A stretch of 64,000 nt of DNA, taken from Streptomyces cellulosae. GTDB taxonomy: Bacteria > Actinomycetota > Actinomycetes > Streptomycetales > Streptomycetaceae. Each line of letters starts with the position of its first letter. The first letter of the stretch is position 1. Below the pieces are notes generated by a model. That model worked only from the letters and a program-made list of their open reading frames with translations, made no database searches and was not told the DNA's origin. Made by a program: the position numbers and the translations under genes. Location of the stretch: positions 1 through 64,000 of the forward strand of contig BNBH01000014.1 of assembly GCA_014655195.1 (NCBI GenBank), in the 5' to 3' direction. Shown here in pieces: positions 15,884-23,749 of this stretch.

Positions 15884-17287
15884 ATGGATCTCGGCGTCCG
15901 CTGGAAACTGCACGGAGACGGACGCACTCCGGCACCCGGGGCGGTGGTCCGTCCCGACGAGCGCCTCTCCTGGCCGCGCACGGCGGGCCTGGGCGCCCAG
16001 CACGTGGTCGCCATGTTCGGCGCGTCCTTCGTGGCGCCCGTCCTCATGGGCCTGGACCCCAACCTCGCGATCATGATGTCGGGCGTCGCCACCATGGTCT
16101 TCCTGCTGGCCACCCGCGGCCGGGTGCCCAGCTACCTGGGCTGTTCGCTCTCCTTCGTCGGCGTCGCCGCGGTGATCCGGGCGGACGGCGGCTCCAGCGC
16201 CACGGTGACGGGCGCGGTGTTCGTGGTGGGCGGCGCGCTGTTCCTGGTGGGCCTCGCGGTGCGGAAGTTCGGCGCGCGGATCATCCACGCGGTGATGCCG
16301 CCCGTGGTGACCGGCGCGGTGGTCATGCTGATCGGCTTCAACCTGGCGCCGGTGACCGCCTCGACGTACTGGCCGCAGGACCAGTGGACCGCGCTGTTCG
16401 TGATGCTGTTCACCGGACTGGCCGTGGTCTGCCTGCGCGGCTTCTGGTCCCGCATCGCGATCTTCCTCGGCCTGATCTTCGGGTACGTGCTGTCCTGGGC
16501 GCAGGACCGGGTCTTCGGGCAGATCCACTCGGCCGACGCGAGCGGCAAGGTCACCGACCACTGGCGTCTGGACCTGTCCGGCGTGGGCCGGGCGGACTGG
16601 ATCGGCCTGCCGGACTTCCACGGGCCGTCGTTCGAGTGGTCGGCGATCCTGGTCGCCCTGCCGGTGGTCATCGCCCTGATCGCCGAGAACGCGGGCCATG
16701 TGAAGGCGGTCGGCGAGATGACCGGCGACAACCTGGACGACAAGCTCGGCACGGCCATCTCCGCCGACGGCGTCGGCTCCATGCTGTCCACCGCGGTCGG
16801 CGGCCCGCCCAACACCACCTACTCCGAGAACATCGGCGTGATGGCCGCGACCCGCGTCTACTCCACGGCCGCCTACTGGGCCGCCGCCGGCTTCGCCCTG
16901 CTGTTCGGCCTGTGCCCCAAGTTCGGCGCGGTCGTGGCGGCCGTCCCCGGCGGGGTGCTGGGCGGCATCACCGTCATCCTGTACGGCATGATCGGCCTGC
17001 TGGGCGCGCAGATCTGGCTCAACGCCAAGGTGGACCTGCGCAATCCGCTGAACCTGGTGCCGGCCGCGGCGGGCATCATCATCGGTGTCGGCAACGTCTC
17101 GATGGAGTTCACCGACACCTTCTCGCTCAGCGGCATCGCCCTCGGCACGGTCGTCGTCATCACCGGCTACCACGCGCTGCGCGCCTTCGCGCCCGCCCAC
17201 CTGAAGACGCAGAAGCCGCTGCTCGACGAGGGCACGTCCTCCTACGACACGGGCGGCTCCGACGAGGATCAGCGCGCCAAGTCGTAG
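15884..17287 (+). CDS. NCS2-family uracil/xanthine permease
   Basis: This 467-residue inner-membrane nucleobase:cation symporter has 12-14 hydrophobic segments. NCS2 hallmarks are Q39-H40 in GLGAQHVVAMFG, the Glu-containing ALIAENAGHVKAVGEMTG, and GGPPNTTYSENIG. Uracil is the most likely substrate, with xanthine possible. The start at 15884 follows a short purine-rich segment. Its end overlaps the convergent GH6 gene by 19 bp. The pyrimidine operon lies 26 kb away, so there is no direct operon link, although both serve pyrimidine supply. Confidence 0.93.
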   Translation: MDLGVRWKLHGDGRTPAPGAVVRPDERLSWPRTAGLGAQHVVAMFGASFVAPVLMGLDPNLAIMMSGVATMVFLLATRGRVPSYLGCSLSFVGVAAVIRADGGSSATVTGAVFVVGGALFLVGLAVRKFGARIIHAVMPPVVTGAVVMLIGFNLAPVTASTYWPQDQWTALFVMLFTGLAVVCLRGFWSRIAIFLGLIFGYVLSWAQDRVFGQIHSADASGKVTDHWRLDLSGVGRADWIGLPDFHGPSFEWSAILVALPVVIALIAENAGHVKAVGEMTGDNLDDKLGTAISADGVGSMLSTAVGGPPNTTYSENIGVMAATRVYSTAAYWAAAGFALLFGLCPKFGAVVAAVPGGVLGGITVILYGMIGLLGAQIWLNAKVDLRNPLNLVPAAAGIIIGVGNVSMEFTDTFSLSGIALGTVVVITGYHALRAFAPAHLKTQKPLLDEGTSSYDTGGSDEDQRAKS

Positions 17288-18444
17288 GCGTACGACGGGC
17301 TGAAGGTCCCCGGCGCGCCCTTGCAGCCGTCGGACTCGCCGGGGAGCTTCACCCACAGGTAGGCGTCGATCCGGGCCTCGCCGGTGCTGAGCGTGGGGGC
17401 CCGGCCCAGGGTGCGGCCGGCGGGGTCGCACCATTCGCCGTCGGCGGGGGCGCCGTTGCCGTTGCGGCTGGTGTCGATCACCGCGCCGAGACCCGAGCCG
17501 CCGAGGGCGTCGAGCACGGCGCGGTCGTAGGCGATCTCGTCGGCGGTGGCGTGGAAGTTGGACACGTTGCTGAAGACGCCGTCCGACGACGCGGGCGAGG
17601 CGGCCCCGGCCTGACGCAGCAGGTCCGCCTGTTCGGCGGGCGTGCGCCAGCCGGAGTGCCCGGCGTCGTAGTAGACGCGGGCGCGGGGGTTGGCCTGCTT
17701 GAACACGCGCCCGGCGCGGGCCAGCGAGGCGAACCGCTCGGCACGCTGCCCGGCGGACAGACAGTCGGCCTGCGCGACCGAGTCGGGCTCCAGGATCACC
17801 ACGGCCTCCCCGTTGCCGAGCCCGGCGGCGAACCGGTCGATCCAGTCGTCGTAGGCGTCGAGATCCGGGGCGCCGCCCTCGGAGTAGCCTCCGCAGTCCC
17901 GCCCGGGAATCGCGTACGGCACGACGACGGGCACCCGCCCCTGCGCGGCCCCGCCGGACGTCACCGCTCTCACCCGCGCGGTCACGGTGTCGGGCGACCA
18001 GTCCGCGAACCACACGGCCGCCGGCTGATCGGCGATCCGCGCCTCGATGACGGGCCGGCGCGGGTCGCCGGGATGCGCCCGCACCCAGTCGAGCACGCGG
18101 GAGGCGGGGTGGCGGTAGAGCCGTGACGAGGCCGCGGTCCTCTTCACCCGCGGCGACGCGGAAGCCGGCGCGCTCGTCCGCTTCGGGCTGACGGACGGCG
18201 ACGCGGACACGCTGACCGAAGGGGTAGCCGAAGGCACAACAGGCAGCGGAACGACACTGGGTGACGCGGACGGCACGGGCCGCGCCTCGGGCACGTCCGG
18301 CCCCTCCCCCGTCGCCGAGATCACCCCGGACACGGTGCCGGCCGCGACCACGACCGAGGCCGCCGCGACCATCGTGGCCCTCCGTGCGGCACGCCGGCGT
18401 TCCGCGCGGCGCGCGGACAGTTTCCGGGCACGCGAGCCTGCCAC
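17269..18444 (-). CDS. Secreted glycoside hydrolase family 6 protein
   Basis: This is a 391-residue beta-1,4-glucanase-type enzyme. A basic N terminus and one hydrophobic stretch (about 24-42) form a signal peptide or anchor, followed by a Ser/Pro/Val-rich linker to about residue 105 and then the GH6 domain. The two active-site signatures are present: VPYAIPGRDCGGYS with D183 and ILEPDSVAQ with D221. The late YLWVKLPGESDG also matches. No carbohydrate-binding module is visible. The start is GTG at 18444. It probably cleaves cellulose or a related glucan in the wall or outside; developmental wall remodelling is an alternative. Confidence 0.93.
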   Translation of the reverse strand: MAGSRARKLSARRAERRRAARRATMVAAASVVVAAGTVSGVISATGEGPDVPEARPVPSASPSVVPLPVVPSATPSVSVSASPSVSPKRTSAPASASPRVKRTAASSRLYRHPASRVLDWVRAHPGDPRRPVIEARIADQPAAVWFADWSPDTVTARVRAVTSGGAAQGRVPVVVPYAIPGRDCGGYSEGGAPDLDAYDDWIDRFAAGLGNGEAVVILEPDSVAQADCLSAGQRAERFASLARAGRVFKQANPRARVYYDAGHSGWRTPAEQADLLRQAGAASPASSDGVFSNVSNFHATADEIAYDRAVLDALGGSGLGAVIDTSRNGNGAPADGEWCDPAGRTLGRAPTLSTGEARIDAYLWVKLPGESDGCKGAPGTFSPSYAYDLAR

Positions 18445-18546
18445 CTTGTGCTTCCCCCCTCCCCCACGGCGGGCGCGTTCCCCCGTTCCGGGGAAGCGCC
18501 GGGCCCGCCGTCACTGGAGTCAGACTAAAGGTGTCACCCTGCGCTC

Positions 18547-19233
18547 ATGGCGCAATGCGAACAAGTCCTCACCCCGGTCGACGGGGTCGTCGCCCGTCTG
18601 CGCGCCCTCGACGCGGCCCTGCCCGCGCGGGACGGGGTCGCGGTCTTCAACCGTGTCTACCTCGCCGTGACACAGGCGGTGGACCGGAGCGTCGACGCCG
18701 GTCTGTTCCCCGACGCCCGTGCGGTGATCACCCTGGACGTCCGCTTCGCGGAGTACTACCTCGCGGCCGTCGACGCGGCGGCGGACGGCCGGCGTCCCCC
18801 GGCCTGCTGGCGTCCGCTGTTCCAGCTCCGGCGCCATCCCGGCGTGCGTCCGGTGCAGTTCGCGCTGGCGGGCATCAACGCGCACATCGGGCACGACCTC
18901 GCGCTGGCCGTCGTGGACACCTGCCGTACGCTCGGCTGCGAACCCGCCGACCTGGAGGACGAGTTCGAGGCGGTGGGCGAACTCCTGCTTACGCTGGAGG
19001 AGCGCATCCGCGACGAGCTGGTGCCCGGCCCCGAGTCCCTGCGCATCGCCGATCCGCTGACCCATCTGCTCGGCGCGTGGAGCCTGGACCGCGCCCGGGA
19101 CGCGGCGTGGACGGCGGCGCGCGCCCTGTGGGCGCTGCGCCGACTGCCCGACGTGGCGGCGGAGTTCACCGAACGGCTGGACACCGCGGTGGGGTTCGCA
19201 GGCCGCATGCTGCTGACTCCGCTGCCCGACTGA
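18547..19233 (+). CDS. DUF5995-family protein
   Basis: This 228-residue soluble protein has no signal peptide. It is mostly helical, with the conserved stretches FNRVYLAVTQAVD, RFAEYYLAAVDA, and FALAGINAHIGHDLALAVV. The invariant-looking His residues in NAHIGHDL suggest a metal site, but this is inference. I recognise the family as DUF5995, common in Streptomyces, with no known function. It stands alone and converges on the amine oxidase gene with only 2 bp between the two stops. Confidence 0.75.
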   Translation: MAQCEQVLTPVDGVVARLRALDAALPARDGVAVFNRVYLAVTQAVDRSVDAGLFPDARAVITLDVRFAEYYLAAVDAAADGRRPPACWRPLFQLRRHPGVRPVQFALAGINAHIGHDLALAVVDTCRTLGCEPADLEDEFEAVGELLLTLEERIRDELVPGPESLRIADPLTHLLGAWSLDRARDAAWTAARALWALRRLPDVAAEFTERLDTAVGFAGRMLLTPLPD

Positions 19234-19235
19234 CG

Positions 19236-20933
19236 TCAGTCCTCCGGGAGTTCGACGGGCGCGATCTCGTCGTACAGGTCGCCGGGACCCGGGTTGGTCG
19301 GGTCGGTGGCGCCGCCGAACTGGTGCATCACGCCCCACACCGCGTTGAGCGCGGTCTGCACGGCGCCCTCGGCCCAGCCGGCCGTCCACGAGATGTCGTC
19401 ACCGGCGAGGAAGATGCCCCGCTTGTCCTCGGGCAGCCGGTCCTGCATGAAGTGGGTGAACAGCCGCCGCTGGTAACGGTAGTGGCCCGGCAGGTTGGCC
19501 TTGAACGCGCCCATGAAGTACGGCTCGTTCTCCCAGGAGACGGTCACCGGGTTGCCGATGATGTGCTTCCTGATGTCGACCTTCGGGTAGATCTCGCCGA
19601 GCGACTTCAGCATGACCTCCATCCGCTCGTTGGCGGACAGCGGAAGCCACTTCAGACTGTCGTCGCACCAGGTGTACGACAGACAGATGACGGCCGGCTT
19701 GTCGGGCCCGTCGTCCAGCAGATACGTACCGCGGGTCATGCGGTCGGTGAGCGTCATCGACATGACGTCCCGCCCGGTCTCCTCGTCCTTGTCCAGCCAG
19801 AACGGCCGGTCCACGGGCACGAAGAGCTTCGAGGACTCCATGTAGTGGGTGCGCTCGATGGCGGTCCAGTGGTCGATCGGGAAGAGCGAGTCGTCGCAGT
19901 CGATCTTCGACAGCAGCATCCAGGACTGGGCGGTGAAGACGGCCGCCTTGTAGGTCCGGATGTCACCGTTCGCATCCGTCACGGTGATGCGGTTCCCGGC
20001 GGTCCGCCCCAGCCGCGTCACGGCGGGCCGCGGCTCACCATCGGCATGCAGGGACTTCAGCGAGGTCCCGTAAGGCCAGTGGACGATCTTCTCGGGCTCC
20101 CTCTCCCACATCCTCAACGGCAACTGCTGCGAGCCACCAACGATCCCCCGATGATGGTCATCGGCCTCGGTGTAGACGACCCGCAGAATCTCGAGAATCG
20201 AATTGGGGAAATCGGTGTCCCATCCCCCGGTCCCGAACCCGACCTGCCCGAAGATCTCCCGGTACCGGAAGGACTTGAAGGCCTCGGACTCGCACAGGAA
20301 CCCGTAGAACGTCTGGTTGTCGAGCTTCTCGACGAGCCGCGACCAGATCTCCCGGATCCGCGGCACGTCCCGCTCGCGCAGGGCGCGGTTCATGTCGGAG
20401 AAGTCGGCGCCCTCCTCCAGGCACCGGTTCCACGCAGCAGCCACGTCACGGTAGACCTGCGGCAGATCGTCCATGGTCTCGGCGTAGTGCGACTCGCCCT
20501 TGAGGTCGACGACGGTCGACGGGGTCGCCTCGGCCAGCGGGTTCGGGAAGGGCCGGGTCTCCAGCCCCACGAGGTCGATGTAGTGCTGCAGGGCCGTGGA
20601 CGACGGCGGGAACCGCATGGCGCCCATCTCCGCCGTCAGCGACGGGTCGCACCCCTCGAACCCGACGGTCCGCAGCCGCCCGCCGATCCGGTCGGCCTCG
20701 TACACGACGGGCTTGAGCCCCATCTTCATCAGCTCGTACGCGGCGACGATCCCGGACAGCCCACCGCCGATGACGGCGACCTCGGTGCCGTGCTCGGTGG
20801 CCGGCACCTGCCCGATCCCGGCGGGGTGGGCCAGGAAGTCGTCGTACGCGTACGGGAAGTCAGGGCCGAACATGGTGATCGGCGGCTGCTGCTCGTCGGC
20901 GTGCTCGACGGCGTTGGGCACCGTGGACGTCAT
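19236..20933 (-). CDS. Flavin-dependent amine/amino-acid oxidase
   Basis: This 565-residue cytoplasmic flavoenzyme is in the monoamine-oxidase superfamily. The FAD dinucleotide loop GGGLSG is at residues 56-61, followed by YEADRIGGRL. A C-terminal FAD contact is seen at IFLAGDDISWTAGWAEGAVQ. The size and the GAMRFP segment suit amino-acid 2-monooxygenases, which turn Phe or Trp into arylacetamides, and L-amino-acid oxidases. It starts 39 bp after a nitrilase-superfamily gene, an arrangement like iaaM/iaaH in which the amide product would then be hydrolysed. The exact amino acid is not readable. Confidence 0.88.
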   Translation of the reverse strand: MTSTVPNAVEHADEQQPPITMFGPDFPYAYDDFLAHPAGIGQVPATEHGTEVAVIGGGLSGIVAAYELMKMGLKPVVYEADRIGGRLRTVGFEGCDPSLTAEMGAMRFPPSSTALQHYIDLVGLETRPFPNPLAEATPSTVVDLKGESHYAETMDDLPQVYRDVAAAWNRCLEEGADFSDMNRALRERDVPRIREIWSRLVEKLDNQTFYGFLCESEAFKSFRYREIFGQVGFGTGGWDTDFPNSILEILRVVYTEADDHHRGIVGGSQQLPLRMWEREPEKIVHWPYGTSLKSLHADGEPRPAVTRLGRTAGNRITVTDANGDIRTYKAAVFTAQSWMLLSKIDCDDSLFPIDHWTAIERTHYMESSKLFVPVDRPFWLDKDEETGRDVMSMTLTDRMTRGTYLLDDGPDKPAVICLSYTWCDDSLKWLPLSANERMEVMLKSLGEIYPKVDIRKHIIGNPVTVSWENEPYFMGAFKANLPGHYRYQRRLFTHFMQDRLPEDKRGIFLAGDDISWTAGWAEGAVQTALNAVWGVMHQFGGATDPTNPGPGDLYDEIAPVELPED

Positions 20934-20972
20934 GGGGCGGGGACTCCTTGCAGTGGTGGTACGAGGGGAAGA

Positions 20973-21761
20973 TCAGACGAGGGACCCGTAAAGGGGCGTC
21001 CGGCGGTCCCGCAGATACGGGTTGGCCTCGCGGGACGCGGCGAGAAGCACGGGGTCGACGTCGGCGAGGAGCAGTTCCTCAGTACGTCCACCCCGAACGC
21101 GGGCGGTCCCGTCGGGCCCGGCCAGCGTGGACAGCCCCACGAACTCGAACTCGCCCTCCGGGCCCACCCGGTTGACGTACGCGATGTACATCTGGCTCTC
21201 GAAGGCGCGCACGGGCACGACGGACTCGGCGACGAACTGGTACGGGTGCAGCTGGGCCGTGGGCACGAGCAGCAGATCGGTGCCGGCGAGGGCGTGGGCG
21301 CGGACGTTCTCCGGGAACTCCACGTCGTAGCAGATCATCAGCCCGACGGTGAGGCCGTTGAGCTCGGCCTGCACGACCGTGTTGTCACCCGGGGTGAAGT
21401 GGTCGTGCTCGAAGCAGCCGTACAGATGCGTCTTGCGGTAGTTCGCGAGACGAGCCCCGCTGGGGCCGACGAGCTGGACGGAGTTGTACACCGCGTCGCC
21501 GGTGCGCTCGGGGTAACCGTAGGCGACGGCGAGCCCGTGCCGGTCCGCGATCTCGGCGACCGCGTCCGCGGAGTCGCCGTCCTCCGCCTCGGCGAGACGG
21601 CCGAGGTCGTCGCCGATGGCGTAGCCGGTGAGGAAGAGCTCGGAGGTCACCAGCAGATCCGCGCCTGCCGCGGCCGCGCGTGCGGCCGCGTCGTCGAGAA
21701 CCTTGAGGTTCCGGACGACGTGACCGGGGTGACCGGAGCTTTGGAGCAGGGCGGTGCGCAT
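20973..21761 (-). CDS. Nitrilase-superfamily carbon-nitrogen hydrolase (amidase)
   Basis: This is a 262-residue cytoplasmic hydrolase. The Glu-Lys-Cys triad is clear: E41 in LVTSELFLTGY, K110 in YRKTHLYG and C144 in LMICYDVEFPE. The length and the CYDVEFPE motif fit aliphatic or aryl-acetamide amidases rather than true nitrilases. As the first gene of a two-gene operon with a flavin amine oxidase, it most plausibly hydrolyses the amide that the oxidase makes, releasing ammonia and an acid such as phenylacetate or indoleacetate; this pathway is inferred. Four TTGCG motifs lie 80-155 bp upstream (see the regulatory entry). Confidence 0.9.
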   Translation of the reverse strand: MRTALLQSSGHPGHVVRNLKVLDDAAARAAAAGADLLVTSELFLTGYAIGDDLGRLAEAEDGDSADAVAEIADRHGLAVAYGYPERTGDAVYNSVQLVGPSGARLANYRKTHLYGCFEHDHFTPGDNTVVQAELNGLTVGLMICYDVEFPENVRAHALAGTDLLLVPTAQLHPYQFVAESVVPVRAFESQMYIAYVNRVGPEGEFEFVGLSTLAGPDGTARVRGGRTEELLLADVDPVLLAASREANPYLRDRRTPLYGSLV

Positions 21762-21844
21762 GGGTGATCCTCACCGGGGAGGCGGGGGGTCGGGGTCAAC
21801 CTTGAAGGTACGGGCGGGTACCTGTACGGGACAAGGAGAAGCTG

Positions 21845-21916
21845 TTGCGCACCGGGGCGGTGGTTGTTGCGTCTCGGACGCGGTTTTCGGCGATTTGTTG
21901 CGTGGAGGCCCTTGCG
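21845..21916. promoter_or_regulatory. Cluster of TTGCG motifs upstream of the amidase-oxidase operon
   Basis: TTGCG occurs at 21845, 21867, 21898 and 21912. The first two read TTGCGCACC and TTGCGT 22 bp apart, the same pair and spacing (21 bp) as in the permease-Lrp upstream region at 28814-28840. An Lrp/AsnC-type regulator that binds several helically phased sites would fit. Confidence 0.35.
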
Positions 21917-21984
21917 CATCTGGCTATGACGGGGTGCCGCCGCACACGGGGGACCAGGCACCGGCGCTGGTGCGGGCCGGAGGG

Positions 21985-22007
21985 TGTTGGCGCACCTGGC
22001 GCCAACA
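21985..22007. repeat. Perfect inverted repeat (9-bp arms)
   Basis: TGTTGGCGC at 21985-21993 and GCGCCAACA at 21999-22007 flank 5 bp. It lies in a gene-free 660-bp gap between divergent amidase and convergent MFS ends, six bases before the 112-bp dispersed element. It could be a terminator remnant or a protein site. Confidence 0.5.
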
Positions 22008-22012
22008 GGGCA

Positions 22013-22124
22013 CCGCCGCGCCCACCCGCCCCCACTCTCGGCTTCGCTCGAGCGGGAGGTACCCCCATCGCCCTGGGGGCACCTCCCAGGCCCTTAAGGC
22101 ACTGGGGGAGGCACGACTGCCCGC
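22013..22124 (+). repeat. 112-bp dispersed hairpin element, copy A
   Basis: This sequence matches the reverse complement of 36759-36870 at 110 of 112 positions. A central hairpin (arms 22054-22067 and 22074-22087, 13 of 14 paired, loop TCGCCC) is flanked by outer CCCCCA/TGGGGG arms and contains CTCGGCTTCGCTCGAGCGGG. It has no open reading frame or transposase. The structure resembles a MITE or REP-type element; I recognise similar sequences as common between genes in Streptomyces. Confidence 0.85.
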
Positions 22125-22340
22125 AGATTGCGGCAGCCGCCCGCGGATTGGGGGACGGGTGCCCGCCACTGGTGCCGATGTAGCCGCCCGCGGCGGGGAG
22201 GGGACGGGGTGGGGGTGGGCGCCCGCAGCGGCTGGCGCGTCCGCCCCGTTCACCACACAACACGCACTCTCGCGCCAGACCGAGGACGACCACCCCCACC
22301 GCGGCCCCGCACCACCCACCACCCGTAGGCGCTACACCCG
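22125..22340. other. Gene-free spacer
   Basis: This GC-rich stretch lies between the dispersed element and the 43-bp tandem repeats. It has no convincing reading frame, promoter or hairpin beyond short G-runs. It continues the gap that begins at the amidase start. Confidence 0.4.
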
Positions 22341-22443
22341 CCCCCACCGGACAGGTGACTGCGCCGCAGGCATCAGACCGCAACCCCCACCGGACAGGAC
22401 GATGCGCCGCAGGCGTCAGACCTCAGCCCCCACCGGACACAAA
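22341..22443. repeat. 43-bp tandem repeat, about 2.4 copies
   Basis: CCCCCACCGGACA begins at 22341, 22384 and 22427, exactly 43 bp apart. The first two units also share GCGCCGCAGGC and TCAGACC. The third is cut short. The MFS stop codon (22423-22425) falls at the end of the second unit, so the repeat overlaps the end of that gene. Confidence 0.75.
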
Positions 22444-23637
22444 CCTGCGTCGAACCTCAGCCACCCCCAACCCCGCCGCCAGCACCACATACGGCACCGA
22501 GGCCACCGCGAAAGCGGCCCCGTGCCCATGCCCCGACGCGACCACCGCATAACCCGCGAACACCGTCAGCGTCACCACCTCCGTCCCCAGCCCCGCCACC
22601 GACGTCAGGGTCGCCCGCCCCGCCGACTCGATCCGGTGCTGCAGCCGCGCCTCCGCCAGCACCGTCGCCGCCTGGAACGCACCGAACGCCACCGCCACCA
22701 GCAGCACCACCCCCGCCACACTCCCGACAACAGCCCCCACCGCCTGAGCAACCCCACCCCCACCCAGCAGCACAGCCAGCCCGACCGTGCCGAACCGCTC
22801 CCCCTCCCCCGCCAGCAGGCTCCCCGCCGTGGCCCCGCCCCAGATCACCAGCAGCACCCCCGGCACCGCCGCATCGCCGACCCCCGCCTCCCGCACCAGC
22901 AGCGGCGCGTACTCGTCCAGCGCCCCCCACACCGCGGCGACAACCGGCACCAGCAGCACCGCACCCCGCACCGACCGGTCCCGCCGAGCCTGACGCACCC
23001 CGGCCCGCAGCACGGCACCCCAACCCTGACGCCCCGCACCTTCGCCCGCGCCCCGATGCTCGGGAAACCTCAGCGCCGTGACGGAGGTCAAAACGCACAC
23101 CAGCACACTCGCCGCCCCCACGGCCGCATGCCCGCCCCACGCCAGCACAGGCCCGGCCGCCCCCATCGCAGCCATCACGGCGACCAGCCCCGCCGCCCGC
23201 GCCCGCCCCAGCACACGCGCGTACCGGTCCGCAGCCCCGCCCCGCTCCAGCTCGTCGTAGACGAGAGCCTCCAGCGCTCCGGAGCACAACGCCCCGCCGA
23301 TCCCCCACAGCACGAACCCCACCGCGAAGGCGCCGTACGACGGCACAAGCACCCACACAGCGAACCCGGCGCCCGTCAGCAACGGACCAAGAACGAGCAA
23401 CAGCCGACGCGACACCGCGTCGGCCCACGCCCCCGACGGCACCTCAAGGACCACGGCGGTGACGGACCACAGGGCGAACAACGACGAGATCTGCCACACG
23501 GACAGCCCGGCGTCGCTGAAGAGCAGCGCGTACACCGGGTACAGCAGAACGAATTCTTCGAGGAACGAGTAGCCGTACAGCGTGGTCGTGAGCCGACGCA
23601 CGCGCACGTCGACGGCACGCGTGGGCGTGAGAGTCAT
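22423..23637 (-). CDS. MFS transporter
   Basis: This is a 404-residue inner-membrane protein with about 12 hydrophobic segments. The loop after segment 2 reads VPSGAWADAVSRRLLL, the MFS motif-A position. It resembles drug-efflux-type MFS members, but the substrate is unknown. The ATG at 23637 (MTLTPTRAV) is preferred because of an AAGG segment just before it; a GTG at 23667 would add ten residues but has no ribosome binding site. The last codons lie in a 43-bp tandem repeat, so the C terminus (EVRRRFVSGGG) may vary between strains. It stands alone. Confidence 0.85.
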   Translation of the reverse strand: MTLTPTRAVDVRVRRLTTTLYGYSFLEEFVLLYPVYALLFSDAGLSVWQISSLFALWSVTAVVLEVPSGAWADAVSRRLLLVLGPLLTGAGFAVWVLVPSYGAFAVGFVLWGIGGALCSGALEALVYDELERGGAADRYARVLGRARAAGLVAVMAAMGAAGPVLAWGGHAAVGAASVLVCVLTSVTALRFPEHRGAGEGAGRQGWGAVLRAGVRQARRDRSVRGAVLLVPVVAAVWGALDEYAPLLVREAGVGDAAVPGVLLVIWGGATAGSLLAGEGERFGTVGLAVLLGGGGVAQAVGAVVGSVAGVVLLVAVAFGAFQAATVLAEARLQHRIESAGRATLTSVAGLGTEVVTLTVFAGYAVVASGHGHGAAFAVASVPYVVLAAGLGVAEVRRRFVSGGG

Positions 23638-23749
23638 GAGGCCTTCCCGTAAGGGCGGTTCGGACACCGGACGCTGAGGTCGAACGGCGCCCGAGGCGGC
23701 CCTCGGGAAGCACTACGCGTGGATCCGCTCGTGGATCAATGTCGCCAGG

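Noticed and set aside
21842..22183. Short hypothetical genes in the gap between amidase and MFS
   Set aside because: The frames have no ribosome binding site, cross the dispersed hairpin element, and change across it.
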